From NCBI GenBank assembly GCA_964351595.1, contig CAYGOT010000001.1, forward strand, positions 62,001-126,000: a stretch of DNA of 64,000 nt, in the 5' to 3' direction. Positions 9,260-18,101 of this stretch are shown in pieces. Each line of letters opens with the position of its first letter. The first letter of the stretch is position 1. The DNA comes from UBA6059 sp964351595. Its GTDB lineage: Bacteria; Bacteroidota; Bacteroidia; Cytophagales; Cyclobacteriaceae. The notes under the pieces were generated by a model, which had not been told where the DNA came from, made no database searches, and saw nothing but the letters and a program-made list of their open reading frames with translations. Both the position numbers and the translations under genes were made by a program.

Positions 9260-9595
9260 CTATAATTGATCTCTTATTTCCATCAAAAAGCCTCTGATCC
9301 TTTTGAGGGAGTCTACCATTTCAACCTTATCCATCGCGGCATTGACATCACTCTTGATGAATTCTCTGGCACCTTGCAAGGTGTAGCCTTTCTCTTTCAC
9401 CAGGTGAAAGATCAGCTTGACATTCTTAATATCCTCTTTTGTAAATTGACGGTTGCCTTTTCGGTTCTTCTTAGGTTTGATAATATCGAATTCACCCTCC
9501 CAAAATCGGATGAGCGATGTGGCTACACCCAGGTCATCGGCGACCTCTCCGATGGTGTAGTATTTTTTCTCTATTTCTTTTTCCTTGTAGGGCAC
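9260..9595 (-). CDS. MerR-family transcriptional regulator
   Basis: 111 residues: an N-terminal MerR winged helix (about 10-80; YYTIGEVADDLGV, SLIRFWEGEFD, KGNRQFTKEDI) followed by a helical tail near 85-111. Bacteroidota have a conserved regulator of this kind next to the M23 peptidase gene that I also see here. The start is GTG; the following MPYKEKEIEKKYY matches the usual N terminus of this family, so the GTG seems real. Effector and target unknown. It is downstream of a small ORF by five bases and upstream of dprA by six. Confidence 0.88.
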   Translation of the reverse strand: MPYKEKEIEKKYYTIGEVADDLGVATSLIRFWEGEFDIIKPKKNRKGNRQFTKEDIKNVKLIFHLVKEKGYTLQGAREFIKSDVNAAMDKVEMVDSLKRIRGFLMEIRDQL

Positions 9596-9600
9596 TTGTG

Positions 9601-9834
9601 TCAGTGTTGAATATAGTTAATAATGCCAGCATCACCAATGGTTAATGCTAATTCAGGAACTCCGCATAGACCACATTTTGAGTCTCTACTATCACGCCGT
9701 TCAGATCCTAGAAGTTGATAGAAACTACTTGCTAATTGATTATAAAAATTGCGCATGACGGTGCTGTTGGCTAGTTCGCTTTTGTCTCTAATGAAGGAAT
9801 CTAAAACAGACGTTGTGGAGAAGCGAATTGTCAT
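9601..9834 (-). CDS. Small hypothetical protein ahead of the MerR gene
   Basis: A 77-residue frame with ATG at 9834 ending five bases before the MerR start. It has a Cys pair in CGLCG near residue 55 but no family I recognise, no signal peptide and no membrane segment. In its favour: it fits tightly between a TAnnTTTG box (9857-9864) and the regulator, as a first gene in the transcript would. Against: no homology known to me and no ribosome binding site. It may instead be an untranslated leader. Confidence 0.35.
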   Translation of the reverse strand: MTIRFSTTSVLDSFIRDKSELANSTVMRNFYNQLASSFYQLLGSERRDSRDSKCGLCGVPELALTIGDAGIINYIQH

Positions 9835-9856
9835 GAACTGCTGATAATCAAGTCTT

Positions 9857-9890
9857 CAAAAGTATGTATTTGAATGTCTGATAGAAGCAA
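9857..9890 (-). promoter_or_regulatory. Putative promoter for the MerR-dprA transcript
   Basis: On the minus strand TACTTTTG (9864-9857) fits the -7 consensus TAnnTTTG. A TTG (9890-9888) lies 23 bases upstream, slightly longer than the usual 19-21 spacer. A start near 9850 would leave a leader of about 15 bases before the ATG of the small ORF. Confidence 0.4.
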
Positions 9891-9921
9891 TTAGGCGGTT
9901 TAGTTTTCCACATTTTGTATA

Positions 9922-9951
9922 CAAAAAAAGCAACCCGATTTCAGGTTGCTT
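9922..9951 (-). terminator. Intrinsic terminator of the M23 peptidase gene
   Basis: AAGCAACC and GGTTGCTT (9928-9951) form an 8-bp stem with an 8-base loop, followed on the minus strand by a T-run (9928-9922 complement). It begins 30 bases downstream of the M23 peptidase stop and separates that gene from the MerR-dprA transcript. Confidence 0.85.
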
Positions 9952-9981
9952 CAATACTCTTGATATAGAGATAGTTATCTC

Positions 9982-10965
9982 CTAGTAGGAACCCAATGAT
10001 TGATTCTCGATAGAGGCAAGTCTCAGTATCTCCTCGTACTCGCCCGGATCAAGGTCTTGATAGAAATAGTGAACCGGGTTTATTTTTTTGCCATCCCTTA
10101 TTACTTCATAATGGCAATGTGGCGCAGTAGACTTGCCTGTATTACCTACCATACCGATTTGCTCACCTCTTTTGACTTTTTGGCCTTTTTTGACAGTAAA
10201 TTGATCCATGTGAGCATACTTGGTGACGTACCCAAAACCGTGATCAATCTCTACTTGCTTGCCATAGCCACCGTAAGTCGTGCTAACCCTTCGCACTACA
10301 CCATCCCCAGTAGCATAAATGGGCGTACCTCTCGGTGCGGAAAAATCCACTCCAGGGTGCATTGCTCTTACTTTGAGGATAGGATCAGTACGCATGCCAA
10401 ATCCAGAGGATAGGCGCTTGAGTTCCTTGTTAGAGACAGGTTGTATAGCTGGCAAGGCCGAATAGAGTGCTTCTTTGTTCTCGGCCAGTTCCAGAATTTC
10501 ATCATAAGACTTGGTCTGGATATACATTTGCTTTTTGAGCTTGTCGATCTTTCCATAAGTATCAACAATTAAGTCTTCTCGCTCCAGGTCTTCGTCCATT
10601 AGATCTTTATAGCGATTGGTTCCACCTATACCCGCAGTGCGAATTGATGAAGGGATTGGGTCGGCTTCAAAGATCACGCGATACACATAATCATCTCTCT
10701 CCTGAAGGTTGGTGAGCATCTGATTAGCTGCAGTCATTTCGTTTGCTAAAAGATCGTAGTAGATCTTTAGTTCTTCATTCTCCTTTTTCAATTGAGCGAC
10801 CTCCGGAGATTCGAAATAAGTACTGTAAGCATAAAAAATACCCACCGCTAAGATCAATGATACAGAGAGGAATCCTAGTAGATTGGTAACAATGTCCCAG
10901 CTTGAGACCTTGACCCTTTCGTACTTACAGGATTCGGTATCATAATAATATTTAATTCTAGCCAT
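9982..10965 (-). CDS. M23 family metallopeptidase (cell-wall endopeptidase), membrane anchored
   Basis: 327 residues: short cytoplasmic N terminus, a membrane helix near 26-48, a periplasmic coiled coil near 54-85 and 130-150, and a C-terminal LytM/M23 domain (about 190-295). Zinc motif parts are visible: HPGVDFSAPRGTP (HxxxD) and HCHYEV (HxH). Members cut peptide cross-links in peptidoglycan and some act in cell shape or division. Divergent from alaS with 162 bases between, a common Bacteroidota arrangement. Both zinc motifs are present, so it is probably active rather than an EnvC/NlpD-like scaffold. Confidence 0.92.
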   Translation of the reverse strand: MARIKYYYDTESCKYERVKVSSWDIVTNLLGFLSVSLILAVGIFYAYSTYFESPEVAQLKKENEELKIYYDLLANEMTAANQMLTNLQERDDYVYRVIFEADPIPSSIRTAGIGGTNRYKDLMDEDLEREDLIVDTYGKIDKLKKQMYIQTKSYDEILELAENKEALYSALPAIQPVSNKELKRLSSGFGMRTDPILKVRAMHPGVDFSAPRGTPIYATGDGVVRRVSTTYGGYGKQVEIDHGFGYVTKYAHMDQFTVKKGQKVKRGEQIGMVGNTGKSTAPHCHYEVIRDGKKINPVHYFYQDLDPGEYEEILRLASIENQSLGSY

Positions 10966-11127
10966 ACCTCTACGACAATCGTATTTTATCTAATTTTGAG
11001 GCTGATTTTGACATCAGCTAAATACAAAAAACACTATACGGATGGTTCAATTCTTCGTTGCAATATACGATTAATTCGCCTCAATTGAAAAGTCAGGCAA
11101 TGGCCTGGGTATAAGAGAACTTGCAGT

Positions 11128-13767
11128 ATGAATTCAAAAGACATTAGGAAGCAGTTTTTGTCCTTCTTCGAATCTAAAGGCCATTTGGTTGTGCCTTCTG
11201 CGCCCATGGTGGTGCAAAATGACCCCACCCTAATGTTTACAAATGCGGGTATGAATCAGTTCAAGGACTATTTCCTTGGTAATGGTGAACCTAAGTCCAA
11301 TCGAATCGCGGATACTCAGAAATGCCTCAGGGTAAGCGGTAAACACAATGACCTTGAAGAGGTGGGCATGGATACGTACCACCATACAATGTTTGAAATG
11401 TTAGGCAATTGGTCTTTTGGTGAATATTTCAAGCCTGAAGCAATCGCCTGGGCCTGGGAGCTGCTCACTAAGGTCTACCAGCTACCCAAAGACAGATTGT
11501 ATGTGACGGTTTTTGGTGGTGATGAGGCAGATGGACTGCCTGTTGATCAGGAAGCTTATGATGAGTGGAAAAAAATAATCTCTGAAGACTGTATTCTCTA
11601 TGGATCAAAAAAGGACAACTTCTGGGAGATGGGTGATACCGGCCCTTGCGGCCCATGCTCAGAGATTCATATCGACTTAAGGTCTGAGGAAGAAATCAAG
11701 ACTACTCCGGGAGCTGATCTGGTGAATAACGATCACCCCCAGGTAGTCGAAGTGTGGAACCTTGTCTTCATGCAGTTTAATCGTGCAAGCAATGGTCAGC
11801 TTAACCCTTTACCTGCGCAACATGTGGATACGGGTATGGGATTTGAGCGACTGGCCATGGCTATCCAGGGTAAGAAGTCCAACTATGATACTGACATCTT
11901 CCAGCCACTAATACAGTTTATTTCGAAAGCAGCTGGAGTCACCTATGGAAAGGAAGAGACAACTGACATAGCTATTAGAGTGATCTCAGATCATATTCGG
12001 GCTATAGCATTTGCGATAGCTGATGGCCAGCTGCCGAGCAATGTCAAGGCTGGCTATGTGATCCGAAGAATATTGCGCAGAGCGGTCAGATATGGATATA
12101 CCTTCCTGGGATTTCAGGAGCCTTTCATGTACAAGTTGATGCCGGTACTTGTCGAGCAGTTTGATGAAGTATTCCCGGAACTGGGAATGCAGGCCGATTT
12201 CATTACCAAGGTAATCATGGAGGAGGAAGCTAGTTTCCTAAGAACTCTGGATCGTGGATTGAAGCGCATAGACAGCTTAATGCCAACCTTCAAAAATCAG
12301 GACAATACCATTGATGGTAAGGCCGCCTTTGAACTATATGATACCTTCGGCTTTCCTCTTGATTTGACGGCATTGATAGCGAGAGAGAATGGTTTAAAGG
12401 TTGATGAAGATGGCTTTACCAGGGAAATGGCTGTGCAGAAGTCACGATCCAAAGATGCTGCCAAGGTTGATAAGGGTGATTGGGTTGAGGTTCAGGATAA
12501 TGCTGAAGTGACCTTCGTTGGTTATGATCACTTGGAAGCACCTGTGCACATCACCAAGTACCGCGAGGTGCAGGAGAAGGGCAAGTCAACCTTTCAGGTG
12601 GTATTTGACCAGACGCCATTTTATGCAGAGAGTGGCGGACAGGTGGGAGATACAGGCTATATCACTGATGGAGATGAGAAGTGGACTGTGAGCAATACTC
12701 AGAAAGAGAATGATCTGATTATCCATTGGATGCCGAAACTTCCTACTAACCTGGAAGGAGAATATCGAGCCTTTGTCAGCAAAACGAAGCGGCAATTGAC
12801 GATGAGTAATCACAGCGCTACGCACCTGCTCCATGCGGCTTTGAGAATCGTGCTAGGTGATCATGTCCAGCAGAAGGGGTCTTACGTAGATGAAAAGGTA
12901 TTGAGATTCGACTTCTCACATTTTAGTAAGATGACAGATGAAGAGCTGGCGGAAGTGGAGAAGATCGTCAATAGAAAGATCCGTGAGAATATCAGTTTAG
13001 ACGAAAAGCGGAATACCCCCATAGAAGAAGCCAAGAAGATGGGTGCCATGGCACTCTTCGGAGAGAAGTATGGGGAATTTGTTCGTGTAATTACGTTCGA
13101 TAAGGATTTCTCGGTAGAGCTATGCGGTGGGACGCATGTGCCTCAGACAGGCCATATTGGATTTTTGAAGATCCTATCGGAAAGCTCGGTAGCGGCAGGG
13201 GTGAGAAGGATCGAGGCGGTGACGGCCGATCGCGCTGAGCAATATATCGCTGACCAGGTACAGCTGGTCAATGAAGTGAAAGAAGTGCTCAAGAATCCGA
13301 AGGATCCTTTGAAAGCAATCACAGCGTTGGTGGTGGAGCGGTCCAAGCTAGCCAAGGAAATAGAAGGACTATTGGCAGAGAAAGGAAAGCTGGTAAAGTC
13401 GGATCTTAAGTCTAAAGTGACCAGTGATAATGGTATTAACATCTTAATTGAAGAGGTAGAAATGCCATCAGCAGATATTCTCAAAAAACTGAGCTTCGAA
13501 TTGAAAAACGAGATTGACAATCTCGTGATGGTACTCGCTGCAAATATTGAGGGCAAGCCGCAGATATCGGTGGTAGTAGATGACGCTTTGGTAAAACAGT
13601 ATGATCTACATGCAGGAAATATGGTCAAAGAACTCGCCAAGGAGATTCGCGGTGGAGGTGGAGGTCAGCCGTTTTTTGCTACAGCTGGTGGTAGTGATAT
13701 AACAGGTCTATCCCGGGTTCCTGCTGCAGCCAGGAAGATATTGAGTGAACTAAAAGCAGCAAAATAA
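11128..13767 (+). CDS. alaS: Alanyl-tRNA synthetase
   Basis: 879 residues, normal for AlaRS (E. coli 876). Order: class II catalytic core (1-240) starting IRKQFLSFFESKGH with motif-2-like DTYHHTMFEMLGNWSFG, tRNA-recognition region (240-460), editing domain (about 560-715) with the zinc motifs SHSATHLLHAALR and CGGTHVPQTG, and a C-terminal C-Ala domain (about 730-879) with GGGGGQPFFATAGG. It charges tRNA-Ala and hydrolyses mischarged Ser/Gly-tRNA. Transcribed alone; the following gene starts 73 bases later. Confidence 0.97.
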   Translation: MNSKDIRKQFLSFFESKGHLVVPSAPMVVQNDPTLMFTNAGMNQFKDYFLGNGEPKSNRIADTQKCLRVSGKHNDLEEVGMDTYHHTMFEMLGNWSFGEYFKPEAIAWAWELLTKVYQLPKDRLYVTVFGGDEADGLPVDQEAYDEWKKIISEDCILYGSKKDNFWEMGDTGPCGPCSEIHIDLRSEEEIKTTPGADLVNNDHPQVVEVWNLVFMQFNRASNGQLNPLPAQHVDTGMGFERLAMAIQGKKSNYDTDIFQPLIQFISKAAGVTYGKEETTDIAIRVISDHIRAIAFAIADGQLPSNVKAGYVIRRILRRAVRYGYTFLGFQEPFMYKLMPVLVEQFDEVFPELGMQADFITKVIMEEEASFLRTLDRGLKRIDSLMPTFKNQDNTIDGKAAFELYDTFGFPLDLTALIARENGLKVDEDGFTREMAVQKSRSKDAAKVDKGDWVEVQDNAEVTFVGYDHLEAPVHITKYREVQEKGKSTFQVVFDQTPFYAESGGQVGDTGYITDGDEKWTVSNTQKENDLIIHWMPKLPTNLEGEYRAFVSKTKRQLTMSNHSATHLLHAALRIVLGDHVQQKGSYVDEKVLRFDFSHFSKMTDEELAEVEKIVNRKIRENISLDEKRNTPIEEAKKMGAMALFGEKYGEFVRVITFDKDFSVELCGGTHVPQTGHIGFLKILSESSVAAGVRRIEAVTADRAEQYIADQVQLVNEVKEVLKNPKDPLKAITALVVERSKLAKEIEGLLAEKGKLVKSDLKSKVTSDNGINILIEEVEMPSADILKKLSFELKNEIDNLVMVLAANIEGKPQISVVVDDALVKQYDLHAGNMVKELAKEIRGGGGGQPFFATAGGSDITGLSRVPAAARKILSELKAAK

Positions 13768-13840
13768 CGCTTAATCAGTTGTGTGAGCGGCTTATGGAAA
13801 TATGCACTGCCTTCAGATGATTTGAACGTAAATTGAGAGA

Positions 13841-14947
13841 ATGATGAAGTATGCTTATCTAGTACTTATTGGGTTTTTGTTGTTTGGTTGTGACAAACCT
13901 GCAAAAGAGAATACTATTCAGCTTGATTTACATGTAACCAACCCTCAGGGTTCATTGGTGAAACTTGAAAAGATATGGGATGAAGGTGTTATTGTTCAGG
14001 ATTCGTTCATGCTGGATGCTGAGGGCAAGTATTCCGGTAGGGTGGAGGTACTAGAACCTACCTTCTACCGAATAAATATTACCGATCGTCAGTACGTGAA
14101 TGTAATTCTTGACGATACAGACGTACAGGTAGTTGCCGCTGGTGATCAGCCCGCCGGGGATGTAAAAGTAACCGGTTCGGTCGATACAGATCATCTTACC
14201 AGAGCGCGTGATCTGGCGAAGAGCTTTCAAGAGAATGTGCAGATGCTTCAGGCGGAGTTCGTTCAAGCCCGAGCCTCTGGGGATATGGAGACGGTTATGG
14301 ATATCCAAGAGCAGTTTATATATCTGCAAAATAAGAATACCAGCGATTTGAAGTCGACTATCTGGGAAATGGGTAATTCGATTGCTGCCGTTTTTGCTGT
14401 GAGCTATTTTCAAGATGAGGAGAGTGTTTTCCCATTCCTGGATAGCCTGTCCACAAGATTTGAGGAAGCACTACCTAACAGCCCGTACACCGCCTCACTG
14501 GCCGCCAAAGTGGATGGCATGGCGGTGACAGCTATTGGCTCAGTGGCTCCCGAGATACAATTGCCTTCACCGGATGGTGACAATATTGCACTAAGTTCAC
14601 TACGAGGTAAATATGTACTGATTGATTTTTGGGCTGCCTGGTGCAGACCTTGCCGGGTTGAAAACCCTACAGTAGTTAAGGCTTACAACAGATTTGCTGA
14701 TCAGGGGTTTGAGGTGTACGGTGTTTCGCTTGACAGAAAGAAAGACGATTGGCTAAAAGCTATCGCGGCTGATGGCTTACCATGGATGCATGTTTCAGAT
14801 TTGAAATACTGGCAGTCCGAAGCAGCTCAGCGCTATAAGGTGAGTGCCATTCCCGCAACGTTTCTATTGGATCCAGAGGGCAGGATTATTGCCAAAAACC
14901 TCCGTGGCGAAGCACTCACCGCGAGATTAGAAGAGATATTTGGTTAG
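13841..14947 (+). CDS. TlpA-like thioredoxin lipoprotein with N-terminal DUF4369-like domain
   Basis: 368 residues. The N terminus is a lipoprotein signal with lipobox LLFGC (Cys17). Residues about 25-110 look like the beta-rich DUF4369 domain common before TlpA thioredoxins in Bacteroidota, then a helical linker (115-220), then a thioredoxin fold (about 230-365) with active site WCRPC in DFWAAWCRPCRVENP and a cis-Pro in SAIPATFLL. It should be an envelope disulfide reductase/isomerase. The stop overlaps the stop of the convergent next gene by four bases. Confidence 0.88.
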   Translation: MMKYAYLVLIGFLLFGCDKPAKENTIQLDLHVTNPQGSLVKLEKIWDEGVIVQDSFMLDAEGKYSGRVEVLEPTFYRINITDRQYVNVILDDTDVQVVAAGDQPAGDVKVTGSVDTDHLTRARDLAKSFQENVQMLQAEFVQARASGDMETVMDIQEQFIYLQNKNTSDLKSTIWEMGNSIAAVFAVSYFQDEESVFPFLDSLSTRFEEALPNSPYTASLAAKVDGMAVTAIGSVAPEIQLPSPDGDNIALSSLRGKYVLIDFWAAWCRPCRVENPTVVKAYNRFADQGFEVYGVSLDRKKDDWLKAIAADGLPWMHVSDLKYWQSEAAQRYKVSAIPATFLLDPEGRIIAKNLRGEALTARLEEIFG

Positions 14948-15546
14948 TCCTTAGGAAACATTTGTTGCAATACTCCCCAGAGCTTTCTTTTTAAAGGAAC
15001 TTGTTGATCCAGCTGTTGAAGCTCATCTGACACGAGTACCCTTGTCTTCCCAAACTGCTGCGCCTCATACAGAGCTGTCATCTTGTATCCTTCAAGGCCC
15101 AATTCAGTCGAAGAGCTGAAAATTAGAACGTTTTCAAAATCAGTAAGAGAAGAAGGTATTTCCTTAAAACTCTGGTTGACGTATACACCCTGCATCACGT
15201 CTATTCCGACCGCCTCTATGATCTTGAGCATTAGCTTTTTGAGATGCACCGGCAAAGGTTCAGATGCTTCGAACTGATAGATGACCAACAGTTTCTTGGT
15301 AGGAGCAGCCATTTCTGTCTCTTCAGAGCTCGTCTCAGTTGCTATTTCCTGAACTTCAGGTTCTACGGCGCTTGCCGCTGGTTCTGCAACTTCTCTATCC
15401 GACTTGACGAGAGTTGGAGGCTCGATTTTTTGCTCTATGGCCTGCTCACTGCGGGTTGTCACCGCTGTAGTCGATGAGTCTACTTCTTTTACCAGGTAAA
15501 TTGGTTCGTTAATTAGAAACTTCAGATAGCCCTTTTCTTCACTCAT
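14944..15546 (-). CDS. Hypothetical protein with acidic linker and compact C-terminal domain
   Basis: 200 residues. Residues 1-30 are a short start region, 30-90 are Glu/Thr/Ala/Ser rich and probably disordered, and 92-200 look like a folded alpha/beta domain (KKLLVIYQF, ENVLIFSSST, KTRVLVSD strands alternating with helices). I do not recognise the family. The minus-strand order pcm, thioesterase, this gene is tight (four bases or less between genes), so it is probably co-transcribed with them. The alternating strand/helix layout suggests a small Rossmann-like fold, but that is inference only. Confidence 0.65.
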   Translation of the reverse strand: MSEEKGYLKFLINEPIYLVKEVDSSTTAVTTRSEQAIEQKIEPPTLVKSDREVAEPAASAVEPEVQEIATETSSEETEMAAPTKKLLVIYQFEASEPLPVHLKKLMLKIIEAVGIDVMQGVYVNQSFKEIPSSLTDFENVLIFSSSTELGLEGYKMTALYEAQQFGKTRVLVSDELQQLDQQVPLKRKLWGVLQQMFPKD

Positions 15547-15549
15547 GGC

Positions 15550-16068
15550 TTAGATGTTGAATAGTGACTTGAGCTCCGTGGCATCATTGGGTTTCATTCT
15601 CTTTGCGAGTACCAGCCTTAGCTGTCTTCGGCGGAGTGCTCCTGTATAGTGCTCTTTTTCGATTTCTGTTTCGGGTACGACATCTGGCACATCTATAGGC
15701 CTGCCAGACTGATCCACCGCCACGAAAGTGAAAAAGGCACTGTTACTTTCAATCTTCTTATTGCCAGGTATATCCTCTGCAGTCACCTCGATGAATACCT
15801 CCATCGACGAGCTAAAACTCCGCGTAACCTGAGCCGTCAGCGTGACTACATTTCCAAGCTGGATCGGTTTACTAAATGATACATTGTCTACGGAAGCAGT
15901 CACCACGATACGGTTTGAGTGCTTCTGAGCCGCGATCGCCGATACTATATCCATCCAATGCATCAGCCGGCCACCCATGAGATTATTGAGTGTATTGGTG
16001 TCGTTGGGCAACACCAGCTCGGTCATGGTCACCTTTGATTCCTTTGCTAACTTCTTTTTTTTCGCCAT
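15550..16068 (-). CDS. Acyl-CoA thioesterase (hotdog fold)
   Basis: Starting at MAKKKKLAKES (16068) the protein has 172 residues; a longer frame to 16125 would run into pcm, so the internal ATG four bases after the pcm stop is preferred. Motifs LPNDTNTLNNLMGGRLMHWMD and a later SFSKPI/GNVVTLTAQV region are typical of the YciA/BACH acyl-CoA hydrolase family, with the Asn-Asn-Met-Gly-Gly hotdog helix. It hydrolyses acyl-CoA to free acid and CoA; chain preference unknown. The C-terminal tail is Arg/Lys rich. Confidence 0.88.
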   Translation of the reverse strand: MAKKKKLAKESKVTMTELVLPNDTNTLNNLMGGRLMHWMDIVSAIAAQKHSNRIVVTASVDNVSFSKPIQLGNVVTLTAQVTRSFSSSMEVFIEVTAEDIPGNKKIESNSAFFTFVAVDQSGRPIDVPDVVPETEIEKEHYTGALRRRQLRLVLAKRMKPNDATELKSLFNI

Positions 16069-16072
16069 AGTC

Positions 16073-16741
16073 CTACTTATTCCAGCCCTGCTCACCCAGT
16101 AGTGGCACAAAGCTGAATCTATCAAATTCCTCTTTCTTTATCTGCTTTTCATTCACTTTAGTCAGCTTCACCATTTTTTGAGATCGGGCATCACCTACCG
16201 GAATAATCAATCGACCTCCATCCTGAAGTTGTTTGATTAGAGAGGAGGGGATGGTCGGAGCGCCGGCAGTGACGATGATCGCATCGTAGGGCGCATATTG
16301 CGGTAGCCCAAGCGAGCCGTCTCCATGAAAAAAACGAGGCGTATATCCCATCTTGGGAAGCATGACCCTGGCTTTTTCATACAGCTTGCGTTGATACTCA
16401 ATCGTGTATAGCTGAATGCCCATCTCACAAAGCACACAGGCCTGATAGCCTGAGCCAGTGCCAATTTCCAATACACGATCCCCGGCTTTCACCTCCAACA
16501 AATCAGTTTGGAAGGCGACCGTATAAGGTTGAGAGATCGTCTGACCTTCGCCGATAGGAAAAGCCTTATCCTGATAGGCGTGCTCAACAAAAATCTCATC
16601 AAAAAAGACGTGTCGGGGGATAGCACCTATGGCCTTTAGCACGGCGGGGTTGTTGATGCCTTTTTGTTGAATAACTCTGACCAGTGACTTGCGCATGCCC
16701 CGGTGCTTGTAACTATCGACCATACCTTCCAAAATTATCAT
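16073..16741 (-). CDS. pcm: Protein-L-isoaspartate O-methyltransferase
   Basis: 222 residues. SAM motif I VLEIGTGSGYQACVL, substrate motifs FPIGEGQTISQPYTVAFQ and DAIIVTAGAP, and LIIPVG are all diagnostic of PCMT, which methylates isoaspartyl residues to repair aged proteins. The first residues MIILEGMVDSY leave three possible starts; the one at 16741 or MVDSYKHRG (16723) are both plausible. The gene is divergent from ribE (54 bases) and leads a transcript with the thioesterase and a hypothetical protein. Confidence 0.93.
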   Translation of the reverse strand: MIILEGMVDSYKHRGMRKSLVRVIQQKGINNPAVLKAIGAIPRHVFFDEIFVEHAYQDKAFPIGEGQTISQPYTVAFQTDLLEVKAGDRVLEIGTGSGYQACVLCEMGIQLYTIEYQRKLYEKARVMLPKMGYTPRFFHGDGSLGLPQYAPYDAIIVTAGAPTIPSSLIKQLQDGGRLIIPVGDARSQKMVKLTKVNEKQIKKEEFDRFSFVPLLGEQGWNK

Positions 16742-16795
16742 AATTGGATTGGATTATAGACAGCCATACTTGACTTTTGCTGCAAAGTCGAGGAT

Positions 16796-17383
16796 ATGTT
16801 CACAGGAATAATTGAAGCTATTGGAGAGGTAGAATCTATTGATACAGAAGGCACAAACAAGATTTTCAAGATCAGTTCTGAAATCAGCAACGAGCTAAAA
16901 ATAGATCAAAGCCTTGCCCACAATGGGGTGTGTCTGACAGTGACTAGCGTTAATGATGGTGTCCATAGTGTGACGGCCATAGAGGAGACCTTGATCAAAT
17001 CCAACCTGGGCAGCCTAAAGGTCGGAGACAGGCTGAACCTTGAGCGCTGCATGGCTTCAGACGGCCGATTTGATGGTCATATTGTGCAAGGGCATGTGGA
17101 TCAAACCGCCATCTGTGAGGGTGTTGAAAAAAAAGAGGGTAGTTGGATCTACGACTTCAGCTACGATCCCAACGAAGGCAATGTGACGGTTGAAAAAGGC
17201 TCTATTACTGTGAATGGGATCAGTCTCACTTGCTTCAATTCTCGATTAGGAGGTTTCACGGTAGCGATTATTCCGTACACCTACCATCACACTAACTTCC
17301 ACAAAATAAAAAAAGGGGACATTGTTAATTTAGAATTTGATATTATTGGGAAGTACATTGCCAGGATAACGAAGGGTTATTGA
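16796..17383 (+). CDS. ribE: Riboflavin synthase, alpha subunit
   Basis: 195 residues with two internally repeated lumazine-binding barrels. First barrel begins MFTGIIEAIGEV and contains VCLTVTSV; second begins near residue 97 with GHIVQGHVDQTA and ends with VEKGSITVNGISLT and IIPYTYHHTNF. It dismutates two 6,7-dimethyl-8-ribityllumazine molecules to riboflavin. No FMN riboswitch is visible in the 54-base divergent gap to pcm. The next gene, a response regulator, starts 17 bases downstream. Confidence 0.95.
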   Translation: MFTGIIEAIGEVESIDTEGTNKIFKISSEISNELKIDQSLAHNGVCLTVTSVNDGVHSVTAIEETLIKSNLGSLKVGDRLNLERCMASDGRFDGHIVQGHVDQTAICEGVEKKEGSWIYDFSYDPNEGNVTVEKGSITVNGISLTCFNSRLGGFTVAIIPYTYHHTNFHKIKKGDIVNLEFDIIGKYIARITKGY

Positions 17384-17399
17384 TTAAAAGTTAGTTTGA

Positions 17400-18101
17400 A
17401 TGAGTCTGAAATGCATCATCGTTGATGACGAAGAAATGTCGAGAATGGTCGTCCAAAAGTTTGTGGAAAAGACCGACTATCTCAATCTTTCTCATACCGT
17501 CTCCAATGGAGAGGAGGCTTTCAAACTTCTCACCAAGCATGAAAATCCTGATGTAGACATAATCTTTTTGGACATCCAGATGCCGGGTATGTCGGGCATT
17601 GAACTAATGAAGAAATTAGGTGGTGCCTACCAGATTATCTTCACTACCTCTGAAGAAAAATATGCGGTTGAAGCCTTCGAGGGAAGCGTCACCGATTTTC
17701 TGGTAAAGCCGCTTGAGTACGATCGTTTTCTTCAGGCTACTGATAAAGCAAAGAATAATATTGAGAAGCAGCGACTACTCGCTGAGTCGTTTAAAGAGAT
17801 TTTTGTAAAGTCGGATTCAAGATTAGTTTGTCTTCCATTGGAGGACATTCTGTTTGTAGAAGCTTTGGCCGACTACATAATATTTAACACAAATCAGGGC
17901 AAGTTCATCGTGCACCATACGATGAAGGGTATTGAGCGCAAGCTTCCCGGTAGCCTTTTCTCAAGAATCCACCGTTCCTTCATCGTCAATACACGCAAGA
18001 TTGAATTCATTGAAGATATGCACGCCCACATGGGCCCCAAGCCTATTCCGATAGGAGCTAGCTACAAGGAGCGGCTGTTCAATAAGCTTAACCTACTCTA
18101 G
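17400..18101 (+). CDS. LytTR-family response regulator
   Basis: 233 residues. Receiver domain 1-120: acidic pocket VDDEE, phosphoacceptor Asp in FLDIQMPG, Thr in FTTSEE and Lys in LVKPLEY. LytTR DNA-binding domain about 130-230 with FVKSDSRLVCLPLEDILFVEA, FIVHHTMKGIE and FSRIHRSFIVN. Such regulators usually pair with a histidine kinase of the LytS/YehU type, but no kinase gene is near. It may be co-transcribed with ribE. The 3' end overlaps the convergent PAP2 gene by 14 bases. Confidence 0.92.
   Translation: MSLKCIIVDDEEMSRMVVQKFVEKTDYLNLSHTVSNGEEAFKLLTKHENPDVDIIFLDIQMPGMSGIELMKKLGGAYQIIFTTSEEKYAVEAFEGSVTDFLVKPLEYDRFLQATDKAKNNIEKQRLLAESFKEIFVKSDSRLVCLPLEDILFVEALADYIIFNTNQGKFIVHHTMKGIERKLPGSLFSRIHRSFIVNTRKIEFIEDMHAHMGPKPIPIGASYKERLFNKLNLL

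Noticed and set aside
16742..16795. FMN riboswitch before ribE
   Set aside because: The gap is only 54 bases and lacks the conserved RFN-element core.
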